DNA of 64,000 nucleotides from Leptasterias polaris (lineage: Eukaryota > Echinodermata > Asteroidea > Forcipulatida > Asteriidae): the NCBI GenBank assembly GCA_037783415.1, contig JAZGTN010000058.1:7290001-7354000 (forward strand), in the 5' to 3' direction. How positions within the stretch are numbered: the stretch's first letter is position 1; every line of letters starts with the position of its first letter. Shown here piece by piece: positions 1-11,643 of the stretch. A program made the position numbers and the translations under genes. The notes under the pieces were generated by a model. The model did no database searches. It was not told the origin of the DNA and was given only the letters and a program-made list of their open reading frames with translations.

Positions 1-922
1 GTTACCTGCATTTAGTGGTATGTAGGCCTAAATACAACCAATAATTTCCGAGCAATAAAGAAATAAAGAAACAAGGCATGAAGAAAGCAAGAAATAACGA
101 CACAATGAAAGGGAAAATGGACAAAAATAAAGCCTCCTCCAAACAAGCATATCAATCAAGAAATCAAAGAGAGACAGAAAGGAACGAATAAAGGAAAACG
201 AAAACACACAAATCATTTTTATTTTATTTTCGTTTCCTTTTTAAATCTTTAGACGTACGATGAATAAAATTTGAACAACAGGATCTGTCAAGACAAAAAC
301 AAGTTTACAAAACTGTCATCAACAAAATGTGACAATCACACACCTGTAACACATTACATTATTATTGTATTATCAACCATTTACAAAATCTAGAAGAACG
401 AAATACGGAAACAAACGCATGCCGAAATAATTTTAAAAACACAGAAATAGTGACATAGAAACATCGAAATCAACTGTAACATAGTGACATAAAAACATTA
501 CAAAATAAACGTCAATAGATATCAAGAAACATATCAGAGATAAATAATAGGCCCCCTGCAACTAAGGAAATAACGAAACTAACACATAAACAAAATAAAC
601 AAATAAAAAGACCACTGAGTCAGAAAAACACATAATAGGCCTAATTACAGAAACAATGAAATAGAATACTGAGAAAATACATAGTTCACCACCGGCAAAC
701 ACGGATATTCAGAAAGAGAAAATATAGAAACAAAGACACATTTAAGAAATAAAGAGATAGAGACACAAAGAAATCCAGAAATAAAGAAAAAAGTAAATCA
801 AGTATTATACATGAATTCAAACATTTTACAAATTTTAGGAGCACAGAAGCAAATATTTCATGGATTACTCAGGCCTTTGTTGGATATTCAAAAAGTCTTG
901 ATTATCTAAAAACCTACATATC
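1..922. other. A-rich low-complexity intergenic DNA
   Basis: No gene is seen. The plus strand is strongly A-rich, with degenerate words such as GAAATAAAGAAA and ACATAGAAACAT scattered from about 50 to 800. They look like a decayed purine-rich simple repeat. The 62-codon frame on the minus strand (28-216) is the T-rich complement and has low-complexity composition. Confidence 0.6.
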
Positions 923-1167
923 ATGCCAAGCATGCATCATTGCATTTTTATATCCTTCCCAAATATTAAAACACACCCCCAACTTATGCTTCAGAGTCGA
1001 CAAAAGGGGGCGAAAAGGGTGAGGGATGGCGACACTTCGCCTTCGACCGCACTCAACACCTTTTGCATGCTCAACATTTTATCATTAGGACATGACTACA
1101 TTGCGTACAGATTTTAAATATCTTTACCAAACCAATTCTGAAAGTTATAAACTCTGATATCCTCTCC

Positions 1168-1394
1168 AATAGACCCTTCCCATGAAATATGCTAATTACA
1201 TTCACGCATGCGTACAGACCCTGCTGGTTGGCAAACGCCATAGAGTTGTGCACTAAGTAGACGCACAAGCGCGTCTGCGTCACGCCACCATCAGCCCCAC
1301 ACAAAAAGGGCCAATGTTCCATCATTTTGCCAACCAGCAGTGTAAGTGCGCACGCGTGAAGTGCAATTTCAATATTTCATGGGAAGGGTCTATT
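1168..1394. mobile_element. Palindromic MITE, probably TA-target
   Basis: The ends are perfect 23-bp inverted repeats beginning AATAGACCCTTCCCATGAAA and its reverse complement at the right. An imperfect continuation includes the inverted pair CTGCTGGTTGGCAAA / TTTGCCAACCAGCAG. The element is 227 bp, too short to encode a transposase, and the TA next to each GACCC terminus fits a Tc1/mariner-type target. An 84-codon minus frame across it (1071-1325) is therefore not taken as a gene. A C homopolymer starts directly after the right end (1396-1414). Confidence 0.75.
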
Positions 1395-1453
1395 ACCCCC
1401 CCCCCCCCCCCCCCACCCCATGGTCGCATTTTATGTGCAAGAATCGCGCCCAC

Positions 1454-1490
1454 CTAGCGGGTGCCGCGCGAAGCGCGGCATCCCGCTAGT
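1454..1490 (+). repeat. Helitron-like 3' terminal hairpin ending CTAG/T
   Basis: CTAGCGGGTGCCGCGC, a GAA loop, then GCGCGGCATCCCGCTAG form a near-perfect GC-rich stem-loop. Helitrons usually end in a short GC-rich hairpin followed after about 10 nt by CTRR next to a T. Here the inner stem is followed by ATCCCGCTAG and a T. No matching 5' end or Rep/helicase gene is visible, so only a terminus is claimed. It lies about 90 bp upstream of the piggyBac start codon. Confidence 0.45.
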
Positions 1491-1580
1491 TATAATGAAT
1501 TACCGAAAGAGTCCGAAGAGGACCGGACAAGTCCGGAAAAGAGCTTGTTAGCATAGCGTGAGGACGCACATTTGTGAAAC

Positions 1581-3422
1581 ATGGCGGACGGTGCTCGTAC
1601 TTCCGCATCGCGACCATTGAGAATTTCGTCAGAAAGAGCCATAAGTCTTCTTTCTCAGTGGAATTCAGACTCAGAATCCGATGGAGATGACAGTAATGAT
1701 AATTCTACCCAGGATGACTATCAATCAAGCTCTGGTAGTAGCGATTCGGACGACAATTTAGTATGCCCAGCAACAACACATCGGCAAGGACGAAGGCAAA
1801 CTCGCGGCCGCGGTGGTCCACGGCAACGGGGTACATCGCAGCGTAAGACCGGGGCCCCAGTAGCAGCAAGAGGTAACGTTAGGCCACAAATTGCTAATGA
1901 TAATGACTGGAAAGACATTTCTGGATCAAAGAATGATACATCGGGACATTCATTTCGATTCACACCAAATAAACCTCCTGGTGTAAATGGAACTTTAGAT
2001 GCAGATTCGAGACCCATTGATTGTCTCTTTGAACTTTTGACACATGATGTGCTACTGCAAATAAAGAACATGATCAACGAATTTGCTGCATATAAATTGC
2101 TCATCAACAATCCTGCCCGTCGTAGATCAGTTTACAGTAACTGGAAGCCAGTAACTGACAATGAACTGTTGAAGTTCCTTGCTGTTCTTATAGCAATGGG
2201 GCTAAACAAACGACCAAGTGTAAAGGACTATTGGTCGACGTTTCCTGTGAACTTTAGCCCATGGTTTGGCCAGATGTTTCCAAGAAATAGATTTGAGGCC
2301 ATATACCATACCATGTTACATGCTTCGAGCGTAGAATCAGTTGCGAAGGAGAAAATTGAGCCGTTTCTCAACACACTACTTGAACAATTTCAAGCGGTGT
2401 ACTACCCATTCACTGACGTATCCATTGACGAAATGGTAATTGGGTGGAAGGGTAGATGGAAATACAAGCAGTACAATGCTGCCAAACCCAAAAAGCACCA
2501 CATCAAAACCTTTGGACTGTGCGATAGTGTCACTGGGTACGCTTACAACATACTTATATATTTTGGGAAGGATACGTCATACAACCTGACCAATGATGAC
2601 GTAAGCGGCCAGTCAGAGAAAATCTTTGAATACTTGCTTCAACCTCTTGGAAAGGGTCATCACATTTTCGCCGATCGATACTACACCACCCATGCCCTCA
2701 TCAAATACCTCACCTCCCAGAAGATGTACTACACCGGCACGCTAAATCTCAACCGAAAAAACTTCCCACCAGAACTCAAAACATTGAAGCTTGATCATCG
2801 TGAGTCCAAATGCTTCAGGAGTGAAGCGGACGGCATCCTCTGTGTAGCATGGAGGGATAAGAAAGCACGTAAACCGTGTTTGCTTGTCTCTACCAAGGCC
2901 ACTGTGGGGAATATCACCATCACCAGGAAGCATGGAGAGAAAGTCGACAAGCCGGTCGTCGTCAATGACTACAACCACTCGATGAATGGTTGTGATCGGG
3001 TGGACCAGTGCATTTCGTACTACGGACAGTTTTCCAGAAAAACAATCAAGTGGTGGAAGCGGATTTTTTTCTGGTTACTCGAAATCTGCCAGTCAAATGC
3101 CTACATACTGTACTCACTGACACGTGACAACAACCAACAGAAAATCAGCTTCCGTAAGTTCAAACACGAACTTATCACGTCTCTAACTGAAATTGCTGCA
3201 GCAAACACTCGAGAGGATGAGCATCGAATTCGGGTCGGACGACCCACAACCGGTAACCCCGTGGAGCGTCTGCAGGGTAATACGCATCTCATCGACCACC
3301 GTGAAGCAGATAGAAACTGTGTCGTCTGCAGCAATCCCACAAAGCGCAGACGCACAAACTTTTTCTGTACTGGTTGCAGTGATGCTCCCCATCTCCATCC
3401 CAAGGATTGTTTTTTGAAGTAG
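1581..3422 (+). CDS. piggyBac-type transposase (PGBD family)
   Basis: A single open frame of 613 residues, close to the usual 550-600 of the family. Residues 1-130 are an acidic, Ser/Asp-rich then Arg/Gly-rich disordered head. The DDE_Tnp_1_7 core follows. The expected catalytic aspartates are visible: D283 in SIDEMVIGWKGR, D365 in FADRYYTT and D472 (with D475) in NGCDRVDQ, with family-like spacing. The C-terminus (about 578-613) is a Cys/His-rich domain starting CVVC, the cross-brace finger that binds transposon ends. The ATG has a good context (AAACATGG). No frameshift or stop is present, so it is either a recent element or a domesticated copy. I did not find convincing TTAA-flanked terminal repeats around it. 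Confidence 0.93.
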   Translation: MADGARTSASRPLRISSERAISLLSQWNSDSESDGDDSNDNSTQDDYQSSSGSSDSDDNLVCPATTHRQGRRQTRGRGGPRQRGTSQRKTGAPVAARGNVRPQIANDNDWKDISGSKNDTSGHSFRFTPNKPPGVNGTLDADSRPIDCLFELLTHDVLLQIKNMINEFAAYKLLINNPARRRSVYSNWKPVTDNELLKFLAVLIAMGLNKRPSVKDYWSTFPVNFSPWFGQMFPRNRFEAIYHTMLHASSVESVAKEKIEPFLNTLLEQFQAVYYPFTDVSIDEMVIGWKGRWKYKQYNAAKPKKHHIKTFGLCDSVTGYAYNILIYFGKDTSYNLTNDDVSGQSEKIFEYLLQPLGKGHHIFADRYYTTHALIKYLTSQKMYYTGTLNLNRKNFPPELKTLKLDHRESKCFRSEADGILCVAWRDKKARKPCLLVSTKATVGNITITRKHGEKVDKPVVVNDYNHSMNGCDRVDQCISYYGQFSRKTIKWWKRIFFWLLEICQSNAYILYSLTRDNNQQKISFRKFKHELITSLTEIAAANTREDEHRIRVGRPTTGNPVERLQGNTHLIDHREADRNCVVCSNPTKRRRTNFFCTGCSDAPHLHPKDCFLK

Positions 3423-3715
3423 GAACCCGTCCTCTCCTCTATCTGCCACTTCCATACCTAATTCCCTTCAAAACCCAAAGCCCCCCTTTTCCAAAACAAA
3501 CCCCCCCCCCCCCTTTTGCTTTTAACTTCCAAACCAATCTCCTGTCCAATCGACTCAAACCGTTTGCATAATATAACGACCTGGCCCGGCGACTTTATTC
3601 ACACAGCCTTCGGACATCAACCCCAGGTTATGTCACTACACATGCGCATGCGCATGACATAATGTTGGTGGATGATTTCGCAGAGCATGGTATTTAAACG
3701 AATGCAAACCACAAT
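3423..3715. other. C-rich spacer between piggyBac and PLE
   Basis: No gene. It contains a C-rich low-complexity stretch (about 3480-3515) and a CATGCGCATGCGCATG palindromic run (about 3640-3656). It may hold the untranslated 5' part of the downstream PLE, but no element boundary can be fixed. Confidence 0.5.
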
Positions 3716-4353
3716 TTGCTCGCTGTAACTCTATCGTCCTTAATGCAAAAACATCATAATAAAACAACGAAGGACCCTATTGTTGCAACTATGTCAAGAA
3801 GATTTAACAGAGGCAAAAAAAACTTGAAATGTAAAATGGCAAAAGAGAAATCCTCTCTCTCTCGTAAAATAACCAAACAAAAAAAGAAAAACGAGAGTTT
3901 GGTCTTTCTTAAACAAAAAGCCAACAAAAGTCAACAATTTGTCAAAAATCTTTCTGACTATAAACTGTCTTTGACTGAAACGATTGCTCTAGGAAGAGGT
4001 TTAAACTTCATTCCCACACCCAAAAAACCAAAAAAGACAGCTATCCTACGCCATTCAAAACTGCTCTTCAGAAAAATGAGACTTCGCGTTTTAATGGCAG
4101 GGAAAGCAAATCTGGGTCAACTTCATCCATTTCGGATGCCATCAAAATGGACACCCCCTGCTACCTTCAATACAAACTTAGAAAATTACATTGAAGGTAC
4201 ACTGGAGGAACTGTCCAAAATCAAAATCAAAAATGTGGCATCCAATATCACCAAAGCAGAACGCATCGCTCTCACAGGCCTCAAGAAAAACCAGAACATT
4301 GTCATAAAACAATTTGACAAAGGCCGTGGGGTATGTGTTATGAACAGATCAGA
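3716..4353 (+). pseudogene. Penelope-like reverse transcriptase, N-terminal half (interrupted)
   Basis: The frame is open from 3716 to the insertion at 4354. The first 80 residues are Lys/Arg-rich. Then come features typical of the region before the PLE RT core: LGRGLNFIPTP (around residue 95), a basic KMRLRVLMAGK helix, a PSKWTPP segment, and QFDKGRGVCVMNRSD just before the break. A 19.8-kb element has inserted within the Asp codon after RS; the frame then runs a further 27 codons into element sequence before stopping at 4435. The rest of the gene resumes in frame at 24,142. Combined length without the insertion would be about 700 residues. Confidence 0.85.
4351..4353. repeat. Left target-site duplication AGA
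   Basis: AGA directly precedes the CACTGTGAAT terminus, and AGA directly follows the right terminus at 24,139-24,141. A 3-bp duplication is what CACTA/EnSpm elements make. Deleting the element and one AGA restores the PLE reading frame, which independently fixes the boundary. Confidence 0.85.
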
Positions 4354-4870
4354 CACTGTGAATGGCCTGGATGTGATTTTACAACTAAAATGGAAAGGCA
4401 GTTTTGGTGGATGTGATTTTGGGGCTAGAATGTGATCTTGGCCAAAATCACATCCTACCCAGAAATCACATCCATGTTAATTGCCAATTATCAAAATCAC
4501 ATCCACTGTCTGGCTGCATTACCGAAATCACATCCACTGTCTAGGCCCAAGCCAAAATCACATCCAAGTAAGAAATCACATCCTTGGGTAATTGCCTAAG
4601 CCAAAATCACATCCACTGTCTGGCTGCAAAACCAAAATCACATCTAGTGTCTGGGCCCTAACCTAAATCACATCCAAGTCCGAAATCACATCCATAGTTA
4701 AACGTGCCAATTCAAAATCACATCCACTGTCTGGTTGCATTACCAAAATCACATTCGAGACAGAAATAACATCCAAGCTTAGTTGCTACTATAAACAAGT
4801 CAATCCACTGTCTGGCCGCATTACCAAAATCACATTCGAGCCAGAAATTGCCCAATCGAGTGTCAATTAT
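4354..4870. repeat. Left terminal and subterminal repeat array of the giant element
   Basis: After the terminal repeat, two or three copies of GGATGTGATTTTG read rightwards (4368, 4408, 4428). About a dozen inverted copies AAAATCACATCC follow from 4445 to about 4830. They are spaced by recurring spacers such as CCACTGTCTGGCTGCATTAC and ATTGCCAATTATC. The right end carries the reverse-complement arrangement. Such clustered short motifs are the transposase-binding region in known CACTA elements; binding here is inferred. Confidence 0.85.
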
Positions 4871-7800
4871 ATTTAATGTCAATAAACAATACCGCATATA
4901 TTGGTTCCCCCGAGTCCGCAGACTGTTGCGGGTAAGCGGAAAAGGTGGGACGCTTTATGAAATACAATGAAACATATAATCATAGAGAAAGGTCTCCGTC
5001 CTTTTTCTATGCTTTGTAAACAAGACCAATATATTACAAAAAGTAATATCCACAATCAAAGTAGAGTAATTATGCATTTACAACGATGTTTAACATTGCG
5101 GTGTGAATCTATTTTAAAAACTGAATTGTCTACCCTTCAGTTTTACATTTTTCTTGTAGGACGTTGACTGGCGTAAAATACGTCTGGACGTACCGGAACC
5201 CCTCGACCCACGACGCCCTCAACCCACGACCCCCTCGACCCCTCGACTTATGCTACAGTACAATTTTCCAATGTCATGCATATCTATTTGCCGAATCGAG
5301 CCTAAATAAGATTTCTCCAAACTGGGAACCTGGATTTACAGCCCGAGTACGATTACGGCCAATGGCCGCTGTCGCAGCTACCGCATTTCCGGCCTGCCTC
5401 CTGGTTGCTCCTGCCTGCCTGTCAACAAGTCTAATGGAGGGTTAGGGTACACAACCGAACCATGGGCCACACGTGTTTTTGTGTGTGCAGTGTTTGTTGT
5501 CAGTAGGCCTACATGATGTACTGCTCGTCCTGGGGAAAATCCGCAGACCATTTATTTCAGTTTTTAGGTTCGTGGTACTTGGTTGGTGTAACCATAGAGA
5601 AAGGATGGTGTTTTTTACCTCCTAAATACTCGAATTGGGGTCTTAACTAGAGGTGTAGCTAGGTAATGACGATAGCCATGTTAATTATAAAATTTCCAGT
5701 AAATATTTAGGTGACATAATAATAGTGGGGCTACCCGACTGACAACGGATGGGTCAGGTCGTCGGAAGTCGCTTTGACTGCAAGCTTTGGATCGCACGCC
5801 TGCTGTGAATGAGTCCAACTTGGGGAATAATTCTTTGTCGGCCGTAAAAGCAATGTTTTATGAATTCGGATTTCGATTATGGGGGGGACGCGCGTCGAGT
5901 GGGTTTTAGAACAACCCTTGAATTCCTTTGTACAACTTAACTACGAAAACGAATTAAGTCACCCCAGAAAGACTGCATACGTTGATGTTTTTTTCGTTCC
6001 AGAGTCCTATCTCAACTTCTACTCAACAATGAACTTCGTTTGTGTGCCCCCCCTCCAAAAAAAGAGTAGTATTAAATTGTATTAAATTGAATGTTTTATA
6101 ATCTCGTACCATGGGGTGTAAAGATAATCATTTTTTTTTTCAATTTTACCGAGTGCCGGAATTTTCATTGCAGACTATCAAAAACGGTAGTAACTCGGTA
6201 ACCGGTCGATTGTTTTCGTTCAAACTTTAAAATAGAGGATGATCCCTCTCTAGATAATTCTAAACTAAGTTGAATCAGAAGGGTTGTTTGAGATCTAATT
6301 GAAATGCGCGTCCACAGCATTCAGCAAGCTATGACAGAGATTGCTCTGTCGAAAAAGGGTACATAAGAGGTCCTTCTAAATGTGATTTAAGCTGGTATAT
6401 TTATACTATTGGAAAGTCCAATTCTTGTAAAATTATGCGATGTCAATTGTAAGTTGATACCACAAAAGTTATGGTTTATAATATGGTTGTATAAAAATTG
6501 TCTTGGCTACACAAAACCTGCCGTTTGTTTATTGGAGCATGCCATTTTGAACAGGGGGATGTGTCGTGTAGTGTAGTAGGATTATTTGACTACAGTTCAC
6601 TCTTCTGCATGCTTTATGCAAGTACAATTTCACATCAGAGCAATAGCTGCAGTTCATAACAAATTTAATTCAGTTTGTTACATTTTTTTCTTTTTTTTCT
6701 TTTACAATTATTTGCAAAGTTTAAGGAATGTTTGACAGCTTCTTGTGAATGGAATCACCCATATTTAGGCTTTACAGAAGAACGCACAGCTCCTCACCAG
6801 ATCTTTCTAATCGCATACTACCCTGCAGTATAGACTTGACATACTGTACATGTACATGTACATGCTGTAACACTTTCATATCGCTGGTCGGCGTTTTGGA
6901 GAATCCTGATCGTGTTTATTAGATGCGTTCATATATCTTCCAAGCATGCGTCCAACCAATTCAAGTATTTTGTGTTAACCTATTGTTTTACAGTTACTCA
7001 GCTACCATAAAACACAATTAAAAGATATACATGCACAGTACATTACACATGTCAATAACTGGGGGATGTTTATGTTTATGTTATGTTCGATGTTACTTGG
7101 TCAATATCATTATGATCAAGTATTATCATGTGCCCCCCCCCCTCCGAAGTTTTTAACGAAGTAAAGCTGCAACATGAAATTTGTAAAACGTAAAAAGAAG
7201 AGGAGAATAAAAAATGTTAAAGGGTTGTTGCAATGGAATTGAAATGCCACTATTAATTTGAACCACATTACTAACTATAAAAACATTATTTCAGGGTAAA
7301 ATGAATAACGGGAAACCAATGTTATTGCTAGGGACGGTGACGATTAAGCAGATGTGAGATTTGAGAAAGATTGAACATTCTTGAAATATTTAGAGACATT
7401 CGATTTGTATGCCGTTGCCGGACAATTTGTATAAAATATGCATTTTCCCCCAAAATGTTCAGTTCAAAATGCCGAAATAGAGATATTTAAATTAAGAAAA
7501 TAGTTTTTTTTTTTTTTTTTTTCAAATGATCAAAAGAATGTATGGACAAACAACCTTGAGAATAACAGCACTGATTTAGCCATTGGCATAAGGGGTTCCC
7601 TATGATACCTGAAAATACAAAAAGGCAGAAAACTCTAAAATTTGTTTAGCATAAAACATCTGCGCAAAACCTCCTGCCTTCTCATCCATAACTTTGGAAA
7701 AGGTTACAAACAAATCTCTGGAGTTTAGACTGGGTGAATGTTGTCTAATATTCCAGTAATAACCACGTAAGACTTATTTATTTTGCTTCTAATTAGGAAG

Positions 7801-7900
7801 TTTGACTGTTGATTGGAGCATATCGGAGCGTTAGGCCTATGCCAGTATGTGTTAACGTTGATCAGTCATCAAAATCAATTTCACGAGTCCCCCCCCCAAA
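4871..7900. other. Non-coding interior of the giant element
   Basis: No gene could be supported. Short frames at 4967-5167, 5164-5445 and 5879-6085 show no domain. Minor features are a CCTCGACCCACGACG direct repeat (about 5200-5245), a GTACAT run (about 6845-6863) and a T homopolymer near 7504-7522. Confidence 0.5.
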
Positions 7901-7903
7901 AAA

Positions 7904-7961
7904 AACCAAACAAACAAACAAACAAACAACCCAACAAACAAACAAACAAACAAACAAAAAC
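7904..7961. repeat. (AAAC)n microsatellite
   Basis: A run of AAAC units, interrupted once by CAACCC, follows a short C run. It generates artificial Lys/Gln/Thr-rich frames on the plus strand and a Phe/Cys/Leu frame on the minus strand; these are rejected as genes. Confidence 0.9.
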
Positions 7962-10247
7962 AGACAGTCAATCTCAAACCGAGCTGAACTTCCATGCTCT
8001 TGTGTATACACACTAAAATATAACACGCATGCGAGGAATATTGACCCCTCCTCCATAATTATGTTGACTCTATAATTATGACTATTATGAGGATTAATTT
8101 TCAAGTTTCAATTTTCCGCATCAATCATGAACTCTGGCTGATAAAGTTTTGATACTAGGCCTTGTTCTTTGGTGACTTTTTGTCTTTTCAAGTGGATTAA
8201 AATTATCGCCTGAAATCCATATTAAAAGAGTTTTTATGTCAGCTATTTCAACCTCCATGCTAACCATGGAGGAAGGAAAAGAAACTAAGGAAGGTGACCT
8301 ATTGTTTCGTGCATTCACCTTAATTCAAGTGGCAACATCGGCTGCATGCAGCATGCAGACAGACAAGCAATGTCAACAATAAAATGTACATCAAAATGAT
8401 TATAGTTACCGCACGTCTTTATATTATGCTCCCACATGCCGAACATTCAGCTAACATTGTACACTCATTCATGTTTGTCTTTATTCGAAACCCTGACATC
8501 TGACTGCGAGATACTAGGCCGCCCCTAGCTGCTACGTTTGGGCGGGTTGAACTATGGTTGAACAGTCATCGAAACCCATATTCCCGCGTTCCGATCCCGC
8601 GCGCGCCAAACAAAAGGGTAGTAGGCCTATATCCACCGACACTGCAGATTCTGAATCAGTGGATCCGGACACTAGCTAGCACTACAGCTTCTGGTAACTT
8701 CAAGATTTATCAGCCAAGAAATGGGTGAAGAAACTATTGTACAATCCTGTCCAACAAAAAATAAAACCCACGACAGATGTCCAGTTTCCGACATTAACAG
8801 TTGGCACCACACGTGAAGATAATCCATTAGGTATTTTGATACCTACATGTACGTGTATACTAGCTATCATTGCCCGATATTGCCAAAACCACAATCCATG
8901 CAGGGCTAGATTACGTAATTTCAGTTACTGCATTGGGTCATGCAGTATGCGCGTTTTGTGCAGCTTGGTCGATACCGTATATGCTAACTGTACACGTATA
9001 GTATACCATTTAGAACCCGATGCTAGTGTGGCATCTAAAAATAACGGACCTCAACAAAAGCTTTATACAATCTATTCTTGGGGCTTATTAGAAGTAACCT
9101 CTACGTGTAAATGTTCTGTGTGTTAAGTATACCGTAGAACAGCCTGTCCAGAAATGCAAAAGTGATCACTTTATAATTTACTTTTCACTTCATCTTCATG
9201 ATATATACATATAAATATTTTTTCAAAGACAATGTAGAAGCGCATTCCAGCGTTACAAAACAACTTTTAAACTGACACGTCCCTTATCTCTTGTAAACAT
9301 TGTAAATAGTATCCAGAATGTCCCTACCAGGCAAAACACTGAACATTTACATGGTCTATATGAGATTTTATTTTTACATTGTGCTATACGGAAAGTACTT
9401 TAAATGTGAACCTTGTAAACCAACTGATTGAAAATGTTACGTCTTTCAGTGAAAAACTAAAATCCATCAGTTTACACGACAATTATTGAAGGTCCACCAA
9501 TGTCCAGTAGGCAAAGCAATTCGCTCTGACATATACCAAAACCAAACTGCCAGTTACATAACTTTAGATAATGACTGACTCCTTGGAGTACTAGGCGAGT
9601 ATGCTCTGAATGTCAGCTTTAAAAAACGGTGTATAATTAGTGTCATAGTTTTATTTAATATACCGGTACATGGGGTGTGCTGAGTAATGTTGTGTTGGGG
9701 GGGGGGGGGACACAGCTTAAGCATGGACATGGCTCCAGATTTGATATTGCTTAAATAAACTGTTAATTGTCATCGTTTATCAGCCTGTGTGGTAAAAACT
9801 AATGGTGGTCCAATTATTTTTCTAAAAACTATTTGCTCTCATCTCAAGTGAGACATTGCCAGAGACAGGTATAAACGGTGTCAAGCACATAAAATCAAAT
9901 GTTGACAAACACTTCAGGTAAATTATCTGCCTCAAAATCGGGGAATTGTCTTCGCGGGTGCATTTGCAGAGTGAGCAAAGTGGCGCTGTAATAAGAACAT
10001 CATACATAACATTGGTTCAAGAAACAGAAGTCATCTTATCAAGAATATGTATAGCTCTATGATCACATCTATGCGCAATTCAGTACCGTAAAGTTTGGTC
10101 AAAACACAATCGAGCTACACCAAAAACCAGAAGCGATTGAACAACGGGTCATTGTCCACAAAGCACCGGCAAGGTTGAGTCCCCACTATAGAACTGCTTC
10201 AAGTTTCACTCCATCAAGGTCTTCGATCCAGTGCAATATCCTTCTCC
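7962..10247. other. Non-coding interior of the giant element
   Basis: A 133-codon plus frame (8725-9126) lies here. It has no recognisable domain, and its Cys-rich, mixed composition is unconvincing as a gene. A short GC-rich patch (8570-8610, CCCGCGCGCGCC) stands out from the AT background. A G homopolymer occurs at about 9697-9709. Nothing else is recognised. Confidence 0.45.
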
Positions 10248-10630
10248 TTAAAGGGACACGTTGCCTTGGATCGGACGGTCGAGTTGGTCTATAAAAAGCG
10301 TCTACTGTACCGTTTGTTATAAAATGCATATGCATGGTTTAGAAAGATGTTTAAAAGTAGAATACAATGATCCACACAAGTATGCCTCGAAATTGCGTGG
10401 TTTTCCTTTTACTTTGCGAACTAACACGTACGGTCCGCCTTAAATGGCGGACCATGTTAGTTCACGATGTAACAGGAAAACCACACAATTTCGAGGCATA
10501 CTAAATTTGTGTGGATCATTGTATTCTACTTTTAAAACATCTTTCTAACCATAAAAAATTATGCATTTTATATAACACAGACGCTTTTTATAGACCAACT
10601 CGTCCGATCCAAGGCAACGTGTCCCTTTAA
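10248..10630. mobile_element. Foldback MITE with TTAA target duplication
   Basis: TTAA at 10,248-10,251 and at 10,627-10,630 flank a 375-bp element. Its two halves are nearly perfect inverted repeats (ends AGGGACACGTTGCCTTGGAT and complement) meeting near 10,440. TTAA target sites indicate piggyBac-superfamily mobilisation. A 60-codon frame inside (10,261-10,443) is the arm sequence and is not a gene. Confidence 0.88.
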
Positions 10631-11643
10631 GGAAGTCACCCAAGTCTTGACACTCTTGGGTGGCAGGTCTTTTTCTGCAGCTGCGCCACGCATCTGGAAC
10701 TCCAGAAAATTCAAATCACTTCTCAAAATTTATCTTATATGTCACAAGTTTTTTAGGCTTGATTTAGTTGTACCGGTATCTGTTTTCTTTCGTTTGTTTT
10801 TGGTTTACTGCGCCTTGTATTAACACCCAGCAGGGTGGATAATCATGTGCGCATAACAAGTTTCTAATATTATTATTACTAATATAGGAAGTGTTTTTTG
10901 CAGACCACTCAAAATTGCTAGCCCTTTGCCCAGCTATTTGACCCTTTGACCCCTGGTCAACCGCAATAAACAAAAAACGTAACAGACTGTGTTCAGCCAA
11001 GGTCGCATGCACTGCAGCCAACGGCACGTGTAATCTTCCTGAGTCTTCCAAATTCGTAGTTAACTTCGGTGTACAGTTCGAACAACCATACTGTGTACAC
11101 CAGGGGTAAAACACCGAGAACGATCGAACAGGTCGAAAGAAACTTGTTCCACTCTACAATTGTATTTCCACATACAATGCAGCCTACACTATATTTGTTT
11201 CCTTTTTCTTTACATGACCATGCTATGATGTTTCAAGCAAAGACAAACTATGTTATTAAATACAGAGCAATGAGCTTTAGTTCCTTGCTGTATGGATATT
11301 AATAAAGGGTTTTGTTTGATAGGTTGGTTGTTGGAGCAATTGTTTGTATTAAAACATTCATCAAAAACACATTACCATAAAAGTAATTATATTACTTAAT
11401 TTTACCACTTGTGGAAATTGCAATCAGAACGGCGGATTCCTACAATTAATTGGATTGTGCCATAATTTACAATGTTTTTAACGTGTTCAAAGAGATATTT
11501 TCAAGATTCTATGGCTTGGTCCCTGCTGAACTGTACTAAATGACCATTTGACCAGTGTAAACCACAACAAACGAAAACTTGATTACGTGTTCTCAACATC
11601 CATCCGTTCAAGGCCACAGCCGATGGTCGAATCGTTACTTAAC
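10631..11643. other. Non-coding interior of the giant element
   Basis: Nothing supported. A 116-codon minus frame (10,764-11,114) has no recognised domain, and the surrounding composition is ordinary AT-rich intergenic DNA. Confidence 0.4.

Noticed and set aside
1168..1394. Terminal repeat of the piggyBac element
   Set aside because: The sequence is a complete palindrome of its own and has no matching copy downstream of the transposase.
7809..8104. Gln/Lys/Thr-rich plus frames and a Phe/Cys/Leu-rich minus frame
   Set aside because: Produced by the (AAAC)n microsatellite.
8725..9126. 133-codon frame in the giant element
   Set aside because: No recognisable domain and no supporting splice or promoter context.
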